From Parvibaculum sp040390855 (GTDB taxonomy: Bacteria > Pseudomonadota > Alphaproteobacteria > Parvibaculales > Parvibaculaceae): DNA of 64,000 nucleotides. Position numbers and translations under genes: made by a program. This document shows, one piece after another, positions 8,878 to 17,507 of the stretch (position 1 is the first letter of the stretch; each line of letters starts with the position of its first letter). The stretch is from the NCBI GenBank assembly GCA_040390855.1, contig JAZJXO010000028.1, forward strand, positions 62,001-126,000. Reading direction: 5' to 3'. Under the pieces are notes generated by a model that worked only from the letters and a program-made list of their open reading frames with translations, ran no database searches and had not been told where the DNA came from.

Positions 8878-9224
8878 GTGATGCGCTTCAGACAGCTTTA
8901 AGCGGAATGCAGACCGCTGCGACCAAAGCGAACGATGCGGCAGAAAAGATCGCACGCTCCAGCTTCACAACGCCCGTCGCGATCCCCGCCCCCGCTGCGG
9001 CACCGACGTCTTCCGTCTCAAGCCTTGTTGCGAGTCCTGCCGTCATCAATGATGTCGGCAAAGGTCTAACCGACGACACTCTGCAGGGCGTCACCGAGTT
9101 TCAGCAGGCGGCCCGCGCCTATGAAGCAAGCCTCAAGGCTGTAGAGACCTTGCATAAATTGCAGCAAACCCTTGTAGAGGCGCTCGGCTGGGTATTGCCC
9201 GAAGACACCAAAAAAGCCTCGTAA
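8874..9224 (+). CDS. Short flagellar basal-body rod-like protein
   Basis: 116 residues. The N-terminal helix (DALQTALSGMQTAATKANDA, residues 3-22) resembles the ALSGLxAxxxRLxxxANNIAN start of axial flagellar proteins. The C-terminus (EFQQAARAYEASLKAVETL, then LQQTLVEALG) matches the YEANLKVLETxxxMxxxLLDI end of FlgB/FlgC-type proteins. A Pro/Ala/Ser linker of about 45 residues replaces the usual middle domain. So it has both coiled-coil ends of a rod protein and little else. It is coupled to the preceding ORF and is not near other flagellar genes here. Role unknown. A structural or vestigial axial protein is the best guess. Confidence 0.65.
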   Translation: MSDALQTALSGMQTAATKANDAAEKIARSSFTTPVAIPAPAAAPTSSVSSLVASPAVINDVGKGLTDDTLQGVTEFQQAARAYEASLKAVETLHKLQQTLVEALGWVLPEDTKKAS

Positions 9225-9230
9225 TCTGCC

Positions 9231-9728
9231 CTATCTGAGGGCCTTTAGGAGCAATTTGAGGCTCTCCGCTGCAAAGAGGCGCATATTGGCGACACGGTCT
9301 TCAAGAATCCCTGTACTCACCGTTATCGCCTGCAGAAAACGATCAGGCCCTGCAAGCGCGAGACAAGCCGTTCCTGCCGGATTGCCGTAACGGCTCCCCG
9401 CAGGCCCCGTCGCCCCGATTTCTGCAAGCGCCCATGTCGCCGAAAACTGATCCCTTAAAGTCCCCGCCAACAAAGTGACGAAGGCTTCACTCAATGGCTT
9501 CTGCGCCCCCGCCGCAATGAGCTTGTCGGCGGGGAGGTCAACCAGCACCTCGCGCGCCTTTTTGGTATAGACCACCGCCCCGCCGAGATAATAGGCAGAC
9601 GCGCCGGGCACGGCGAGCAAGGCGGCTGACACCAATCCTCCGGTTGAGCTTTCCGAAACAGCAACCGTCTCGCCCCGCACCTTCAAAAGACCAGCAATCT
9701 CTTCAGCCAACGGGAGAAGTGTCTGCAT
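9231..9728 (-). CDS. pncC: CinA-type nicotinamide-nucleotide amidohydrolase
   Basis: 165 residues, equal to a stand-alone CinA C-terminal domain. The enzyme deamidates NMN to nicotinic acid mononucleotide and recycles pyridine nucleotide. Seen: VAVSESSTGGLVSAALLAVPG near residues 22-42 (the ESxTGG active-site block), YYLGGAVVYTKKAREVL, and EIGATGPAGS (family usually GIAGPxG). The N-terminal MoCF-like domain of full CinA is missing, as in many stand-alone PncC proteins. It lies tail to tail with the rod-like ORF (6-bp gap) and head to head with dapF. Confidence 0.9.
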   Translation of the reverse strand: MQTLLPLAEEIAGLLKVRGETVAVSESSTGGLVSAALLAVPGASAYYLGGAVVYTKKAREVLVDLPADKLIAAGAQKPLSEAFVTLLAGTLRDQFSATWALAEIGATGPAGSRYGNPAGTACLALAGPDRFLQAITVSTGILEDRVANMRLFAAESLKLLLKALR

Positions 9729-9838
9729 AATCGGATGCCTTTCAGGCTATCTTGAGGATAACGCGCCTCTGGGACAAAAGCCGACGCCATCCCAAATCAG
9801 TGGAAATTTGAGGCAAAAAGGACCATATAGCGGCGACC

Positions 9839-10708
9839 ATGACAACAAGCGGCATACCCTTTCGCAAGATGAACGGCCTCGGCAACGATTTTGTCGTGCT
9901 GGACCTGCGCACCCATGCGCTCAATTTAAGCGCAAGCCTTGTCCGCGCTGTCGCCAACCGCGAGACAGGCATCGGCTGCGATCAGTTCATCACCATCGAA
10001 CATGCGCGCCATGGCGGTGATGTGTTCATGGGCATCCGCAATCAGGACGGCAGCCTTGTCGAAGCGTGCGGTAATGCCGCCCGTTGTATCGGTCAGATCA
10101 TTCTGAACGAGACCGGCAAAGACGCCGTCACCATCGAAACATTGGGCGGCGATACGGTTGCAAGCCACGGACCGGCCGCCACCATCACCGTTGATATGGG
10201 CGAGCCACGCCTCAAGTGGAATGAAATTCCGCTGTCTGAGGAGTTTCAGGACACCCGCGCCATTGAGCTTGAAGTCGGACCGCTCGGCGCTCCGCTCATG
10301 CATTCGCCCGCCGTCGTCAATGTCGGCAATCCCCATGCGATCTTCTTTGTCAGAGACCCTGACACGGTTGATCTCGGACGCATCGGATCAATGCTCGAAA
10401 ACCATCCACTTTTTCCTGAACGCGCCAATATCTCGGTCGCTCAAGTTCTTGACCGTGCGCATGTCAGGCTCAAGGTCTGGGAACGTGGCGCGGGTCTGAC
10501 GCTTGCCTGCGGTACCGCCGCCTGCGCCACCGTTGTCGCTGCCGTGCGGCGCCGCCTCACAAATCGTCGTATCACCGTAAGCCTGCCCGGCGGCGATCTC
10601 GATCTCGAATGGCGTGAAAGTGATAATCACATCTATATGACCGGCCCCGCGACGCTCGACTTTGAAGGCACGCTGGAAGAGCGTTACCTCAACGGGGCCG
10701 TGGCATGA
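9839..10708 (+). CDS. dapF: Diaminopimelate epimerase
   Basis: 289 residues. It interconverts LL- and meso-diaminopimelate for lysine and peptidoglycan without a cofactor. The two catalytic cysteines are present: Cys77 in EACGNAARC and Cys224 in LACGTAACA. The N-terminal FRKMNGLGNDFVVLD is diagnostic. It heads a plus-strand operon dapF-mtaB-ftsY-yciB, and its stop overlaps the mtaB start by 4 nt (ATGA). Confidence 0.97.
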   Translation: MTTSGIPFRKMNGLGNDFVVLDLRTHALNLSASLVRAVANRETGIGCDQFITIEHARHGGDVFMGIRNQDGSLVEACGNAARCIGQIILNETGKDAVTIETLGGDTVASHGPAATITVDMGEPRLKWNEIPLSEEFQDTRAIELEVGPLGAPLMHSPAVVNVGNPHAIFFVRDPDTVDLGRIGSMLENHPLFPERANISVAQVLDRAHVRLKVWERGAGLTLACGTAACATVVAAVRRRLTNRRITVSLPGGDLDLEWRESDNHIYMTGPATLDFEGTLEERYLNGAVA

Positions 10709-11973
10709 GCACAAAGCCCGCAGAAATCATTACCTTCGGCTGTCGCCTCAACACGTACGAGTCTGAAGTGATGAAAAACCATGCCGAAAAGGCAGGTCTG
10801 AACGGCGCGATTATTTTCAACACCTGTGCCGTCACCAACGAAGCGGTCCGTCAGGCACGTCAGGCCATCCGCAAAGCCCGTCGTGAAAATCCGGATGCAC
10901 GCATCATCGTGACAGGCTGCGCCGCCCAGGTCGCTCCAGCAGATTTTTCTGAAATGACCGAAGTTGATCTGGTTATCGGCAATGATGAAAAAATGAAGGC
11001 CGAGAGCTGGACTCCTGCTATGGCACTTCAGACCAATGAACGCGTCCGCGTCAATGACATCATGTCGGTCAAAGAAACAGCAGGCCACCTCGTTCAGGGG
11101 CTCGAAGGCCGCGCCCGCGCATTCGTGCAGGTACAGAACGGCTGCGACCACCGCTGCACCTTCTGCATTATTCCTTATGGACGCGGTAACTCGCGAAGCG
11201 TTCCTGCGGGCGAAATCGTCAATCAGATCCGTGTACTTGTCGAAAACGGCTATCGCGAAGTCGTCCTGACCGGCGTTGATATTACATCTTACGGCGCCGA
11301 TCTGCCGGGCACGCCCTCACTCGGCAATCTCGCCACCCGCATACTGAAGCTCGTGCCGGAATTGCAGCGCCTGCGCATTTCCTCCATCGACTCGATTGAA
11401 GCCGACGACGCGCTGATGCGTTTGATCGGCGATGAAGAACGCCTGATGCCGCATCTCCATCTCTCGCTCCAGTCCGGCGACAATATGATCTTAAAGCGCA
11501 TGAAGCGTCGTCACGCGCGTGAAGATTCGATCAAATTTTGTAAAGAGGCTCGACGCCTGCGTCCCGACATTGCTTTCGGAGCCGATTTTATCGCGGGCTT
11601 CCCCACTGAAACCGACGAGATGTTTGAAAACACAATGCGGCTCGCCGACGAATGCGGCCTCACATGGCTTCATGTTTTTCCGTATTCACCACGTCCAGGC
11701 ACACCGGCTGCTCGGATGCCGCAGCTTGACCGGGGTCTCATCAAAGCCCGTGCCGAACGTCTGCGCCTCAAGGGCGCGGCCCGTCTTACAACCCATCTCA
11801 ATGAAGGGCTTGGCGCGACAAAACCCGTGCTGATGGAAAGCGAAACACTCGGACGGACACATCAGTTCACGCCTGTGCGCCTTCTGCCCAATGGCTTACG
11901 CGCAGGCGATATTCTACCTGTGCACCTTGCCGCGCATGATGGACAGAGTTTTGAAGGTCAGTTGAGCCTATGA
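10705..11973 (+). CDS. mtaB: tRNA t6A37 methylthiotransferase MtaB
   Basis: 422 residues, a radical-SAM methylthiotransferase converting t6A37 to ms2t6A37 in ANN-decoding tRNAs. The N-terminal UPF0004 domain has cluster cysteines in GCRLNTYESE, FNTCAVTNEA and VTGCAAQ. The radical-SAM CxxxCxxC is Cys147-151-154 in NGCDHRCTFCIIPYGRG. A TRAM-like C-terminal region follows. It is assigned to MtaB rather than MiaB from the GCRLNxYE signature and the linkage to dapF and ftsY seen in many Alphaproteobacteria. It overlaps ftsY by 4 nt. Confidence 0.94.
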   Translation: MSTKPAEIITFGCRLNTYESEVMKNHAEKAGLNGAIIFNTCAVTNEAVRQARQAIRKARRENPDARIIVTGCAAQVAPADFSEMTEVDLVIGNDEKMKAESWTPAMALQTNERVRVNDIMSVKETAGHLVQGLEGRARAFVQVQNGCDHRCTFCIIPYGRGNSRSVPAGEIVNQIRVLVENGYREVVLTGVDITSYGADLPGTPSLGNLATRILKLVPELQRLRISSIDSIEADDALMRLIGDEERLMPHLHLSLQSGDNMILKRMKRRHAREDSIKFCKEARRLRPDIAFGADFIAGFPTETDEMFENTMRLADECGLTWLHVFPYSPRPGTPAARMPQLDRGLIKARAERLRLKGAARLTTHLNEGLGATKPVLMESETLGRTHQFTPVRLLPNGLRAGDILPVHLAAHDGQSFEGQLSL

Positions 11974-12941
11974 GTGATACCGGAAACGACACCACTGATG
12001 TGACAGGCGAAGAAAAGAAACGCTCTCTCTTTCAACGCATGAAAGAAGGCCTGACGCGTTCAACCCGCACAATCTCCGATGGCATCACCGGCATCTTCAC
12101 AAAGAAAAAGCTCGACCGCGCCACGCTTGACGAGCTTGAGGAATTGCTGATCTCTGCCGATCTGGGTATCGAGGTAGCGGCTGATATTGTCGCCGCTGTC
12201 GGCAAAGGTCGCCACGACAAGGAAGTGACAGGCGATGAGATCCGCGGCATCGTTGCCGACGAAATTTCTCTCGTGCTTGATCCGGTCGCAAAACCTTTCA
12301 TCATTGACGAAACAAAGAAACCTTTCTGCGTATTGATGGTCGGCGTCAATGGCGCGGGCAAAACGACAACCGCAGCGAAGATCGCATCACAAGCGAAAGC
12401 ACAGGGTAAAAGTGTCATGCTCGCCGCCGGTGACACATTTCGCGCCGCTGCTGTCGAACAACTCAAAGTCTGGGGCGAGCGCCTCGACGTTCCGGTCGTC
12501 TCCACAAAAGTCGGCGGCGATGCGGCGGGCCTTGCTTACGAAGCGCTCGCCCGTGCACGCAAAGAAAAAACCGATCTCTTACTCATCGACACGGCGGGCC
12601 GGTTACAGAACAAAACAGACCTTATGTCCGAACTTGAAAAAGTGCTCCGCGTCATCCGCAAGCTCGATCCGGAAGCACCGCACGCGACGCTTCTGATACT
12701 CGACGCAACAACGGGACAGAGTGCACTTAATCAGGTTGATATTTTCGGTAAAACGGCAGGCGTCACCGGCCTTATAATGACAAAGCTCGACGGTACGGCG
12801 CGTGGTGGCATTCTTGTGGCGATCGCCAAACGCTTCGGACTTCCCGTCCACATGATCGGTATCGGCGAAGGAATCGACGATCTTCAGCCTTTTAATGCCA
12901 AGACCTTCGCCCGCGCTATCACCGGAGCACAGGAAGCCTAA
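11970..12941 (+). CDS. ftsY: SRP receptor GTPase FtsY
   Basis: 323 residues. It docks Ffh-ribosome complexes to the SecYEG translocon. NG-domain motifs are intact: GVNGAGKTTTAAKIA, AAGDTFRAAAVEQL, DTAGRLQNKTDLM, TKLDGTARGG. The acidic A-domain that precedes the NG core in Escherichia coli is nearly absent, with only about 35 residues before the N-domain helices. Membrane binding would depend on the short basic amphipathic N-terminal segment. Operon-coupled to mtaB (4-nt overlap) and to the septation protein gene (TAATG, 1-nt overlap). Confidence 0.96.
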   Translation: MSDTGNDTTDVTGEEKKRSLFQRMKEGLTRSTRTISDGITGIFTKKKLDRATLDELEELLISADLGIEVAADIVAAVGKGRHDKEVTGDEIRGIVADEISLVLDPVAKPFIIDETKKPFCVLMVGVNGAGKTTTAAKIASQAKAQGKSVMLAAGDTFRAAAVEQLKVWGERLDVPVVSTKVGGDAAGLAYEALARARKEKTDLLLIDTAGRLQNKTDLMSELEKVLRVIRKLDPEAPHATLLILDATTGQSALNQVDIFGKTAGVTGLIMTKLDGTARGGILVAIAKRFGLPVHMIGIGEGIDDLQPFNAKTFARAITGAQEA

Positions 12942-13561
12942 TGAACGATCAGCAGACACAGAAAAGCGGCGACCAGCTTTTGCGCATGGGGCTTGAACTC
13001 GGCCCTCTCGTTTTTTTCTTTCTGTGCAACTCCAAAGCCGATCTGATCTTCGGCAATGATCCGTCTGAAAACATTTTTTATGCGACCGGCACCTTCATGC
13101 TGGCCTTCGCACTCTCGCTCATCATCACCTATACAAAATTCAAGCGTATCCCCACCATGCCGTTGGTGACCGGTGTGTTTGTGCTGATCTTCGGAACACT
13201 GACACTCATGTTGCATGATGACACATTCATCAAGATCAAACCGACGCTGGTGAATCTACTCTTTGCAGGCGGGCTTTTGAGTGCTGCCTTTTTCGGAAAA
13301 CCTCTGATGAAACAACTTTTCGACAGTGCCTTTGATCTCACCGATGAAGGCTGGATGGTACTGACAAAGCGCTGGGGATATTTCTTTATATTGCTTGCTT
13401 TCATCAACGAAGTGGTCTGGCGCAATTTTTCCACCGAGTTCTGGGCGGGCTTCAAACTTTTCGGCATCATGCCGCTCACCATCGTTTTCGCGATGGCGCA
13501 GATGGGCGTGCTGACGCGCTACACAACCAAACCCAAAGATGACCAGACACCCGCCGAATAA
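12941..13561 (+). CDS. YciB/IspZ family inner-membrane septation protein
   Basis: 206 residues with five to six hydrophobic segments (approximately residues 17-35, 46-63, 68-86, 97-112, 136-156 and 164-185). The block ELGPLVFFFLCNSKAD at the N-terminus and WGYFFILLAFINEVVWRNFS in the second half are characteristic of the septation protein A (YciB, IspZ) family. Proteins of this family affect cell-envelope integrity and interact with elongasome and divisome proteins. The biochemical role is not settled. Last gene of the dapF operon. Gene symbol left blank because usage varies. Confidence 0.9.
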   Translation: MNDQQTQKSGDQLLRMGLELGPLVFFFLCNSKADLIFGNDPSENIFYATGTFMLAFALSLIITYTKFKRIPTMPLVTGVFVLIFGTLTLMLHDDTFIKIKPTLVNLLFAGGLLSAAFFGKPLMKQLFDSAFDLTDEGWMVLTKRWGYFFILLAFINEVVWRNFSTEFWAGFKLFGIMPLTIVFAMAQMGVLTRYTTKPKDDQTPAE

Positions 13562-13657
13562 TTAAAGCAACACTTGAACGGTTTTCAGAAACGGCCGCCG
13601 CACAGCAGCGTTTTACGGGTTAACGGACAAAATCATCGTCGGCATGTTTCATATCCG

Positions 13658-15271
13658 TCACCCTTTATGAATATCGCGATCTTTTGTTTCCGGCAGAAAG
13701 ATGAATCCGATCACGAAGCAGACACCCGCCACGATGATCGGATACCAGAGCCCGTCATACATGCTGCCGGTCGCCGCAATGATGGCGAAAGCCACCGGTG
13801 GCATGAAGCCACCGAACCAGCCATTACCGATATGATAAGGCAGGGAGAGCGATGAATAACGGATGCGCGTCGGGAAAAGCTCGACAAGCATCGCCGCAAT
13901 GGGCCCGTAAGTCATCGCACCGAAGATCACCAACACACCGATGAGCAACACGACCATCATTTTATTGATGTCACTATCAACCGCTTTCGACGGATAATGT
14001 GCGTCAGTGAGCGCTGCGGTGAGCGCCGCATCGAAGGCGATTTTGGCTTCAGCACTTACCGTCTTCGCATCATAAGACGCAATACGCGCACCGCCGACAT
14101 GGATAACGGCCTCATGTCCTGTCGTTACGATATTCTCATAAGGTACGCCGCGCTTTACGAGTGCGGATTTGGCGACATCGCAAGGCGATGTAAAAGCCGC
14201 AACACCCACGGGATTAAACTGCAACGAGCATGTGTCAGGATCAGCCGACACACTCACCGGTGCACTGAGGCGCGCAAGTTCAAGTGCCGGATTGGCGTAA
14301 TGGGTAATCGCGTGAAAAATTGGCATATAGGTGAGGGCTCCAAGCAGGCACCCCGCCAGGATGATCGGCTTGCGCCCGATCATGTCGGAGAGCGCACCAA
14401 AGATCACAAAGAAAGGTGTGCCGATCACGAGCCCGCCTGCCACCATAATACTTGCGGCGAGCGGTTCGACTTTCAGCACCTGCGTCAGAAAAATGAGCAC
14501 ATAAAACTGGCCCGTATACCAGACCACCGCTTCACCCATCGATAGACCGAAAAGTGCAAGCAGTACGATCTTGAGATTGGACCAACGGGCGAAGCTTTCA
14601 CGCAATGGCGCTTTCGATCCCTTGCCCTCGGCCTGCATTTTTTTGAAGGCAGGCGATTCATCGAGCCGTAAACGGATCCAAACCGAAACGCCGAGCAGCA
14701 AAAACGACAGAAGGAACGGGATACGCCAACCCCAGACCTCGAAATCTTCGGCTGAGATGAAGCTGCGACACAACATGATAACGATAAGCGAGAGGAACAG
14801 CCCGGCCGTCGCCGTCATCTGAATCCATGACGTGTAAGCCCCGCGGCTGCCATGCGGCGCGTGCTCTGCCACATAGGTCGCCGCTCCGCCATATTCACCG
14901 CCGATGGCAAGACCCTGCGCCATGCGCAGCAACACGAGGATGATGGGGGCAGCAATACCAATGGACGCATAAGTGGGAAGAAGACCCACGAAAAACGTCG
15001 AGAGACCCATAATGACAATGGTGACGAGAAACGTATATTTGCGACCGACAAGATCGCCAAGACGGCCAAAAACAAGAGCACCGAAGGGACGGACCGCAAA
15101 GCCTGCTGCAAAAACAAGCAATGCAAAAATAAAAGCGGACGTGTCATTGAGGCCGGTAAAGAACAGCTTGGAAAAGATGGCGGCCAGAGCACCATAGACA
15201 AAGAAATCATACCATTCGAACATTGTTCCGAGCGACGAGGCAAAGATCACCCTGCGTTCATCTTTCGACAT
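13658..15271 (-). CDS. MHS-family MFS transporter with large periplasmic loop insert
   Basis: 537 residues from ATG 15271 (AAGG seven bases upstream). A TTG-started extension to 15328 is possible but lacks support. The N-terminal FEWYDFFVYGALA and the loop-2 motif GRLGDLVGRKYTFL, repeated as GALSDMIGRKP, place it in the metabolite:H+ symporter family (ProP/ShiA/KgtP). It is longer than the usual 430-450 residues. Roughly 110 polar residues sit in the second half between two membrane segments. They contain Cys in DPDTCSLQFNP and TSPCDVAKS that could form a disulfide. Substrate not predictable. Stands alone on the minus strand, convergent with the septation gene. Confidence 0.9.
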   Translation of the reverse strand: MSKDERRVIFASSLGTMFEWYDFFVYGALAAIFSKLFFTGLNDTSAFIFALLVFAAGFAVRPFGALVFGRLGDLVGRKYTFLVTIVIMGLSTFFVGLLPTYASIGIAAPIILVLLRMAQGLAIGGEYGGAATYVAEHAPHGSRGAYTSWIQMTATAGLFLSLIVIMLCRSFISAEDFEVWGWRIPFLLSFLLLGVSVWIRLRLDESPAFKKMQAEGKGSKAPLRESFARWSNLKIVLLALFGLSMGEAVVWYTGQFYVLIFLTQVLKVEPLAASIMVAGGLVIGTPFFVIFGALSDMIGRKPIILAGCLLGALTYMPIFHAITHYANPALELARLSAPVSVSADPDTCSLQFNPVGVAAFTSPCDVAKSALVKRGVPYENIVTTGHEAVIHVGGARIASYDAKTVSAEAKIAFDAALTAALTDAHYPSKAVDSDINKMMVVLLIGVLVIFGAMTYGPIAAMLVELFPTRIRYSSLSLPYHIGNGWFGGFMPPVAFAIIAATGSMYDGLWYPIIVAGVCFVIGFIFLPETKDRDIHKG

Positions 15272-15385
15272 GCTCGCCTTACGAACACGCGTTCCTTTGG
15301 TTTTTGACACTATAGCCCCCCGCTGCAAATCATTTCTTCTATTCCAGAATGCCGTGAACTGATCAATCTATCTCGTGAGACCGGG

Positions 15386-16051
15386 TCAGCTCAAATCAGA
15401 CTCCGGCCTCTGGGGTTGGCCCGGCGGAAAACGCAACGCCGCTTCATCTGTCGGATTGCCGAACGGCGCAACAACCGCGTGATCAGCAACCTCTTGAAAC
15501 TGTTTCAAAGCCCAATAGACACTGGGAAAAGCAAGTTCCTCCCAGGGAATATCGGCCCAGTCAAAGAGCGCAACCTCAAGGCTTTCGACACCGGCTGAAA
15601 ATTCAGATGTCAACATTTCTGCCCGATACATAATCTGCACCTGAGAAAGTCGCGGAATGCTGTAGACGGCAAGAAGATCGCGAATACGGATAGAAATATT
15701 GGCCTCTTCGCGTGCTTCGCGCATCGCGCCTTCTTCCACACTTTCTCCGTGTTCCATAAACCCCGCTGGGAAGGTCCAGAATCCCTTGCGCGGCTCAATA
15801 GCCCGCCGACATAACAAAAATTTGTTTTGGAATGTAACGACAGATCCCACCACAATTTTAGGATTGTCATAGCTGATCAGTCCGCAATGATCACAAATGT
15901 CGCGTGGGATAGCATCACCCGCAGGCGGACGGCGCGTAAAGGCGAGATCAAGGCCTGCGCCCGCTTCTCGGTGCTTCATTGGCCCTGGCTTCACGGCAAC
16001 CTGCATTTTAGCACCGGGTCCCGCCTTTTTTGCTTCGGGTAAATTTGTCAT
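15386..16051 (-). CDS. Nudix hydrolase
   Basis: 221 residues. The Nudix box Gx5Ex7REUxEExGU is seen as GFMEHGESVEEGAMREAREE, followed by AN. Just before it is RDICDHCGLISYDNPKIVVG, a half zinc-ribbon with one CxxC pair, as in NudC-like and YjhB-like proteins. The second CxxC of a full ribbon is absent. The first 35 residues are Lys/Pro/Gly-rich and could be non-translated if a later Met (MQVAV or MKHRE) is used. Such enzymes cleave NDP-X substrates such as ADP-ribose or NADH. Specificity cannot be fixed here. Confidence 0.9.
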   Translation of the reverse strand: MTNLPEAKKAGPGAKMQVAVKPGPMKHREAGAGLDLAFTRRPPAGDAIPRDICDHCGLISYDNPKIVVGSVVTFQNKFLLCRRAIEPRKGFWTFPAGFMEHGESVEEGAMREAREEANISIRIRDLLAVYSIPRLSQVQIMYRAEMLTSEFSAGVESLEVALFDWADIPWEELAFPSVYWALKQFQEVADHAVVAPFGNPTDEAALRFPPGQPQRPESDLS

Positions 16052-16379
16052 TTCATCATACTTTCGTCAGCCCACGGAACGCAGGATTTATTTCATTCGT
16101 ATAAGGCAGTTCCCAGCCAGACGTCATCTTGCAGAAAGGTAAGAGGACGGCATTATGCCGAAACTAGCACTTTGCCGATTTCTTCCGCAGCCGGAAGGCT
16201 GCCTGCGACATTTTCCACAGCGATGCACACTTGCCTCAGGGCGATCAAGGGTGCATATGAAAGATCAACGTGACGGTTCTGTACGAGACCGAACGAACTA
16301 TCTTTAATCAGTGGACGCCGGTATAGCAAAAATTAAGCTAAACGCACCGCCCCCAAATCATCAGTCGGAGGAATTTAGT
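16052..16379. other. Intergenic region, divergent promoters of Nudix and marR genes
   Basis: No gene seen in these 328 bp. It holds a perfect 6-bp hairpin GCAGCC-GGAA-GGCTGC (16187-16202) and a weak promoter-like pair TTCTGT...TATCTT with 16-bp spacing around 16275-16302 reading toward the MarR gene. A GGAGG ribosome site lies right before ATG 16380. MarR proteins often bind their own promoter, so an operator is likely here, but I could not identify an unambiguous palindrome. Confidence 0.4.
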
Positions 16380-16913
16380 ATGGCGAGCAAAAAGTCAGCG
16401 GGAAGCTACGATCTTGAAACGTCCCTCAGCCACTTGCTGCGCCGGGCACAGCAATTTGCCTATGATCAGTTCGTTCAGCAAATGGGCGACAGCGCCATTA
16501 CACCGCGCCAGTTCATAGTGCTCTTTGCCGTCAATGACGAAGAAGGTTTGAGCCAGACCGATCTCGTCAACCGCACGGGCATCGACCGCTCGACGCTGGC
16601 TGACATGATCAGCCGAATGATCAAAAATGGTCTGCTGGCCCGCAAACGCACGGCTGAAGACGCCCGTGCCAATTCAGTCCGCCTGACAGCCGCCGGTCGC
16701 CGCGCCCTCACATCGAGCCTGCCCCGCGCTATGGCCGCCGAGAAGGCCCTGCTGGAGCTGCTGCCCAAAGCTACACAAGCCGATCTTGTCAAAGGCCTGA
16801 CGCAGCTTGCTAATGCCATCGGCAGCGCCAAAGAAGAAAAGCCGACCCGCGCCGCAACCCCCGCCCGCAAACGCGCCGCGGCGCCCAAGCGCACAGCCGC
16901 CAAGCGCAAATAA
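16380..16913 (+). CDS. MarR-family regulator with basic H1-like C-terminal tail
   Basis: 177 residues. The start at ATG 16380 is set by GGAGG six bases upstream. The open frame extends 23 codons further but without an RBS. Residues 12-140 form a MarR winged-helix domain: the recognition region SQTDLVNRTGIDRSTLADMI (58-77), then GLLARKRTAEDARANSVRLT as the wing. From about 151 to 177 the protein is a basic Ala/Pro/Thr/Lys/Arg tail (KPTRAATPARKRAAAPKRTA, then AKRK), unusual for MarR proteins and similar in composition to histone H1. The tail probably adds non-specific DNA affinity. Ligand and regulon unknown. It is convergent with ccmG. Confidence 0.9.
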   Translation: MASKKSAGSYDLETSLSHLLRRAQQFAYDQFVQQMGDSAITPRQFIVLFAVNDEEGLSQTDLVNRTGIDRSTLADMISRMIKNGLLARKRTAEDARANSVRLTAAGRRALTSSLPRAMAAEKALLELLPKATQADLVKGLTQLANAIGSAKEEKPTRAATPARKRAAAPKRTAAKRK

Positions 16914-16928
16914 TTCCACCACACCTTT

Positions 16929-16974
16929 CTTCGCGCGGCCTGTTCTGACTTTAAGGAGCAGCAGCCGCGCGAAG
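16929..16974. repeat. 11-bp perfect inverted repeat between marR-like gene and ccmG
   Basis: CTTCGCGCGGC (16929-16939) and GCCGCGCGAAG (16964-16974) are exact reverse complements separated by 24 nt. The element spans the convergent junction and overlaps the last codons of ccmG. There is no T-run on either strand, so it is not a classical terminator. It could stabilise both 3' ends or work with Rho. Confidence 0.55.
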
Positions 16975-17505
16975 AGCGGGTAGAATTTCGTCGTCCACAA
17001 TCTGCATTGTCAGTGGACCGACGTGTTTGTAAACAATGCGCTCCTTACCATCGACAATATAAGTTTCCGGCACGCCGTAAACACCCCAGTCTATGCCAAC
17101 GCGTCCGCTCTCATCCGCGCCGAGCCGTGTGAACGGATTGCCAAGCTCGACGAGAAACTGTCTGGCTCCCTCGCCCGTGTCTTTGTAGTTCAGCCCGAAT
17201 ATCGCAACGTCTGTTTTGCCTTTAAGCGCACTCAAGATCGCATGTTCATCGCGACAAGGCACGCACCACGACGCCCAGACATTGACGATGACGGGCTTAC
17301 CCCCGCCCAAATCTTCATTGGCAAAACCCGAAAGCCCCGTACCTTCAATCGCCGGAAGTGAAAAGACCGGCACGTTGCGCCCGATGAGCGGCGAAGGCAC
17401 CAGCGATGAATCTCCGCGAAACACCGCGACAAGAAACAATCCCGCCACGACCAGAAAAACGACGGCAGGGATCAGCGCACCCCATCTGATGGTTTGAAAT
17501 GACAT
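16951..17505 (-). CDS. ccmG: Cytochrome c maturation thioredoxin CcmG/DsbE
   Basis: 184 residues. A membrane-anchored periplasmic thioredoxin that reduces apocytochrome c cysteines before heme ligation. One N-terminal membrane segment (residues 8-28) and the active site WASWCVPCRDEH are visible, as is the cis-Pro region GVYGVPETYIVD. It is the last gene of ccmABCDG, two bases after ccmD. Confidence 0.95.
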   Translation of the reverse strand: MSFQTIRWGALIPAVVFLVVAGLFLVAVFRGDSSLVPSPLIGRNVPVFSLPAIEGTGLSGFANEDLGGGKPVIVNVWASWCVPCRDEHAILSALKGKTDVAIFGLNYKDTGEGARQFLVELGNPFTRLGADESGRVGIDWGVYGVPETYIVDGKERIVYKHVGPLTMQIVDDEILPALRAAAAP

Positions 17506-17507
17506 GA

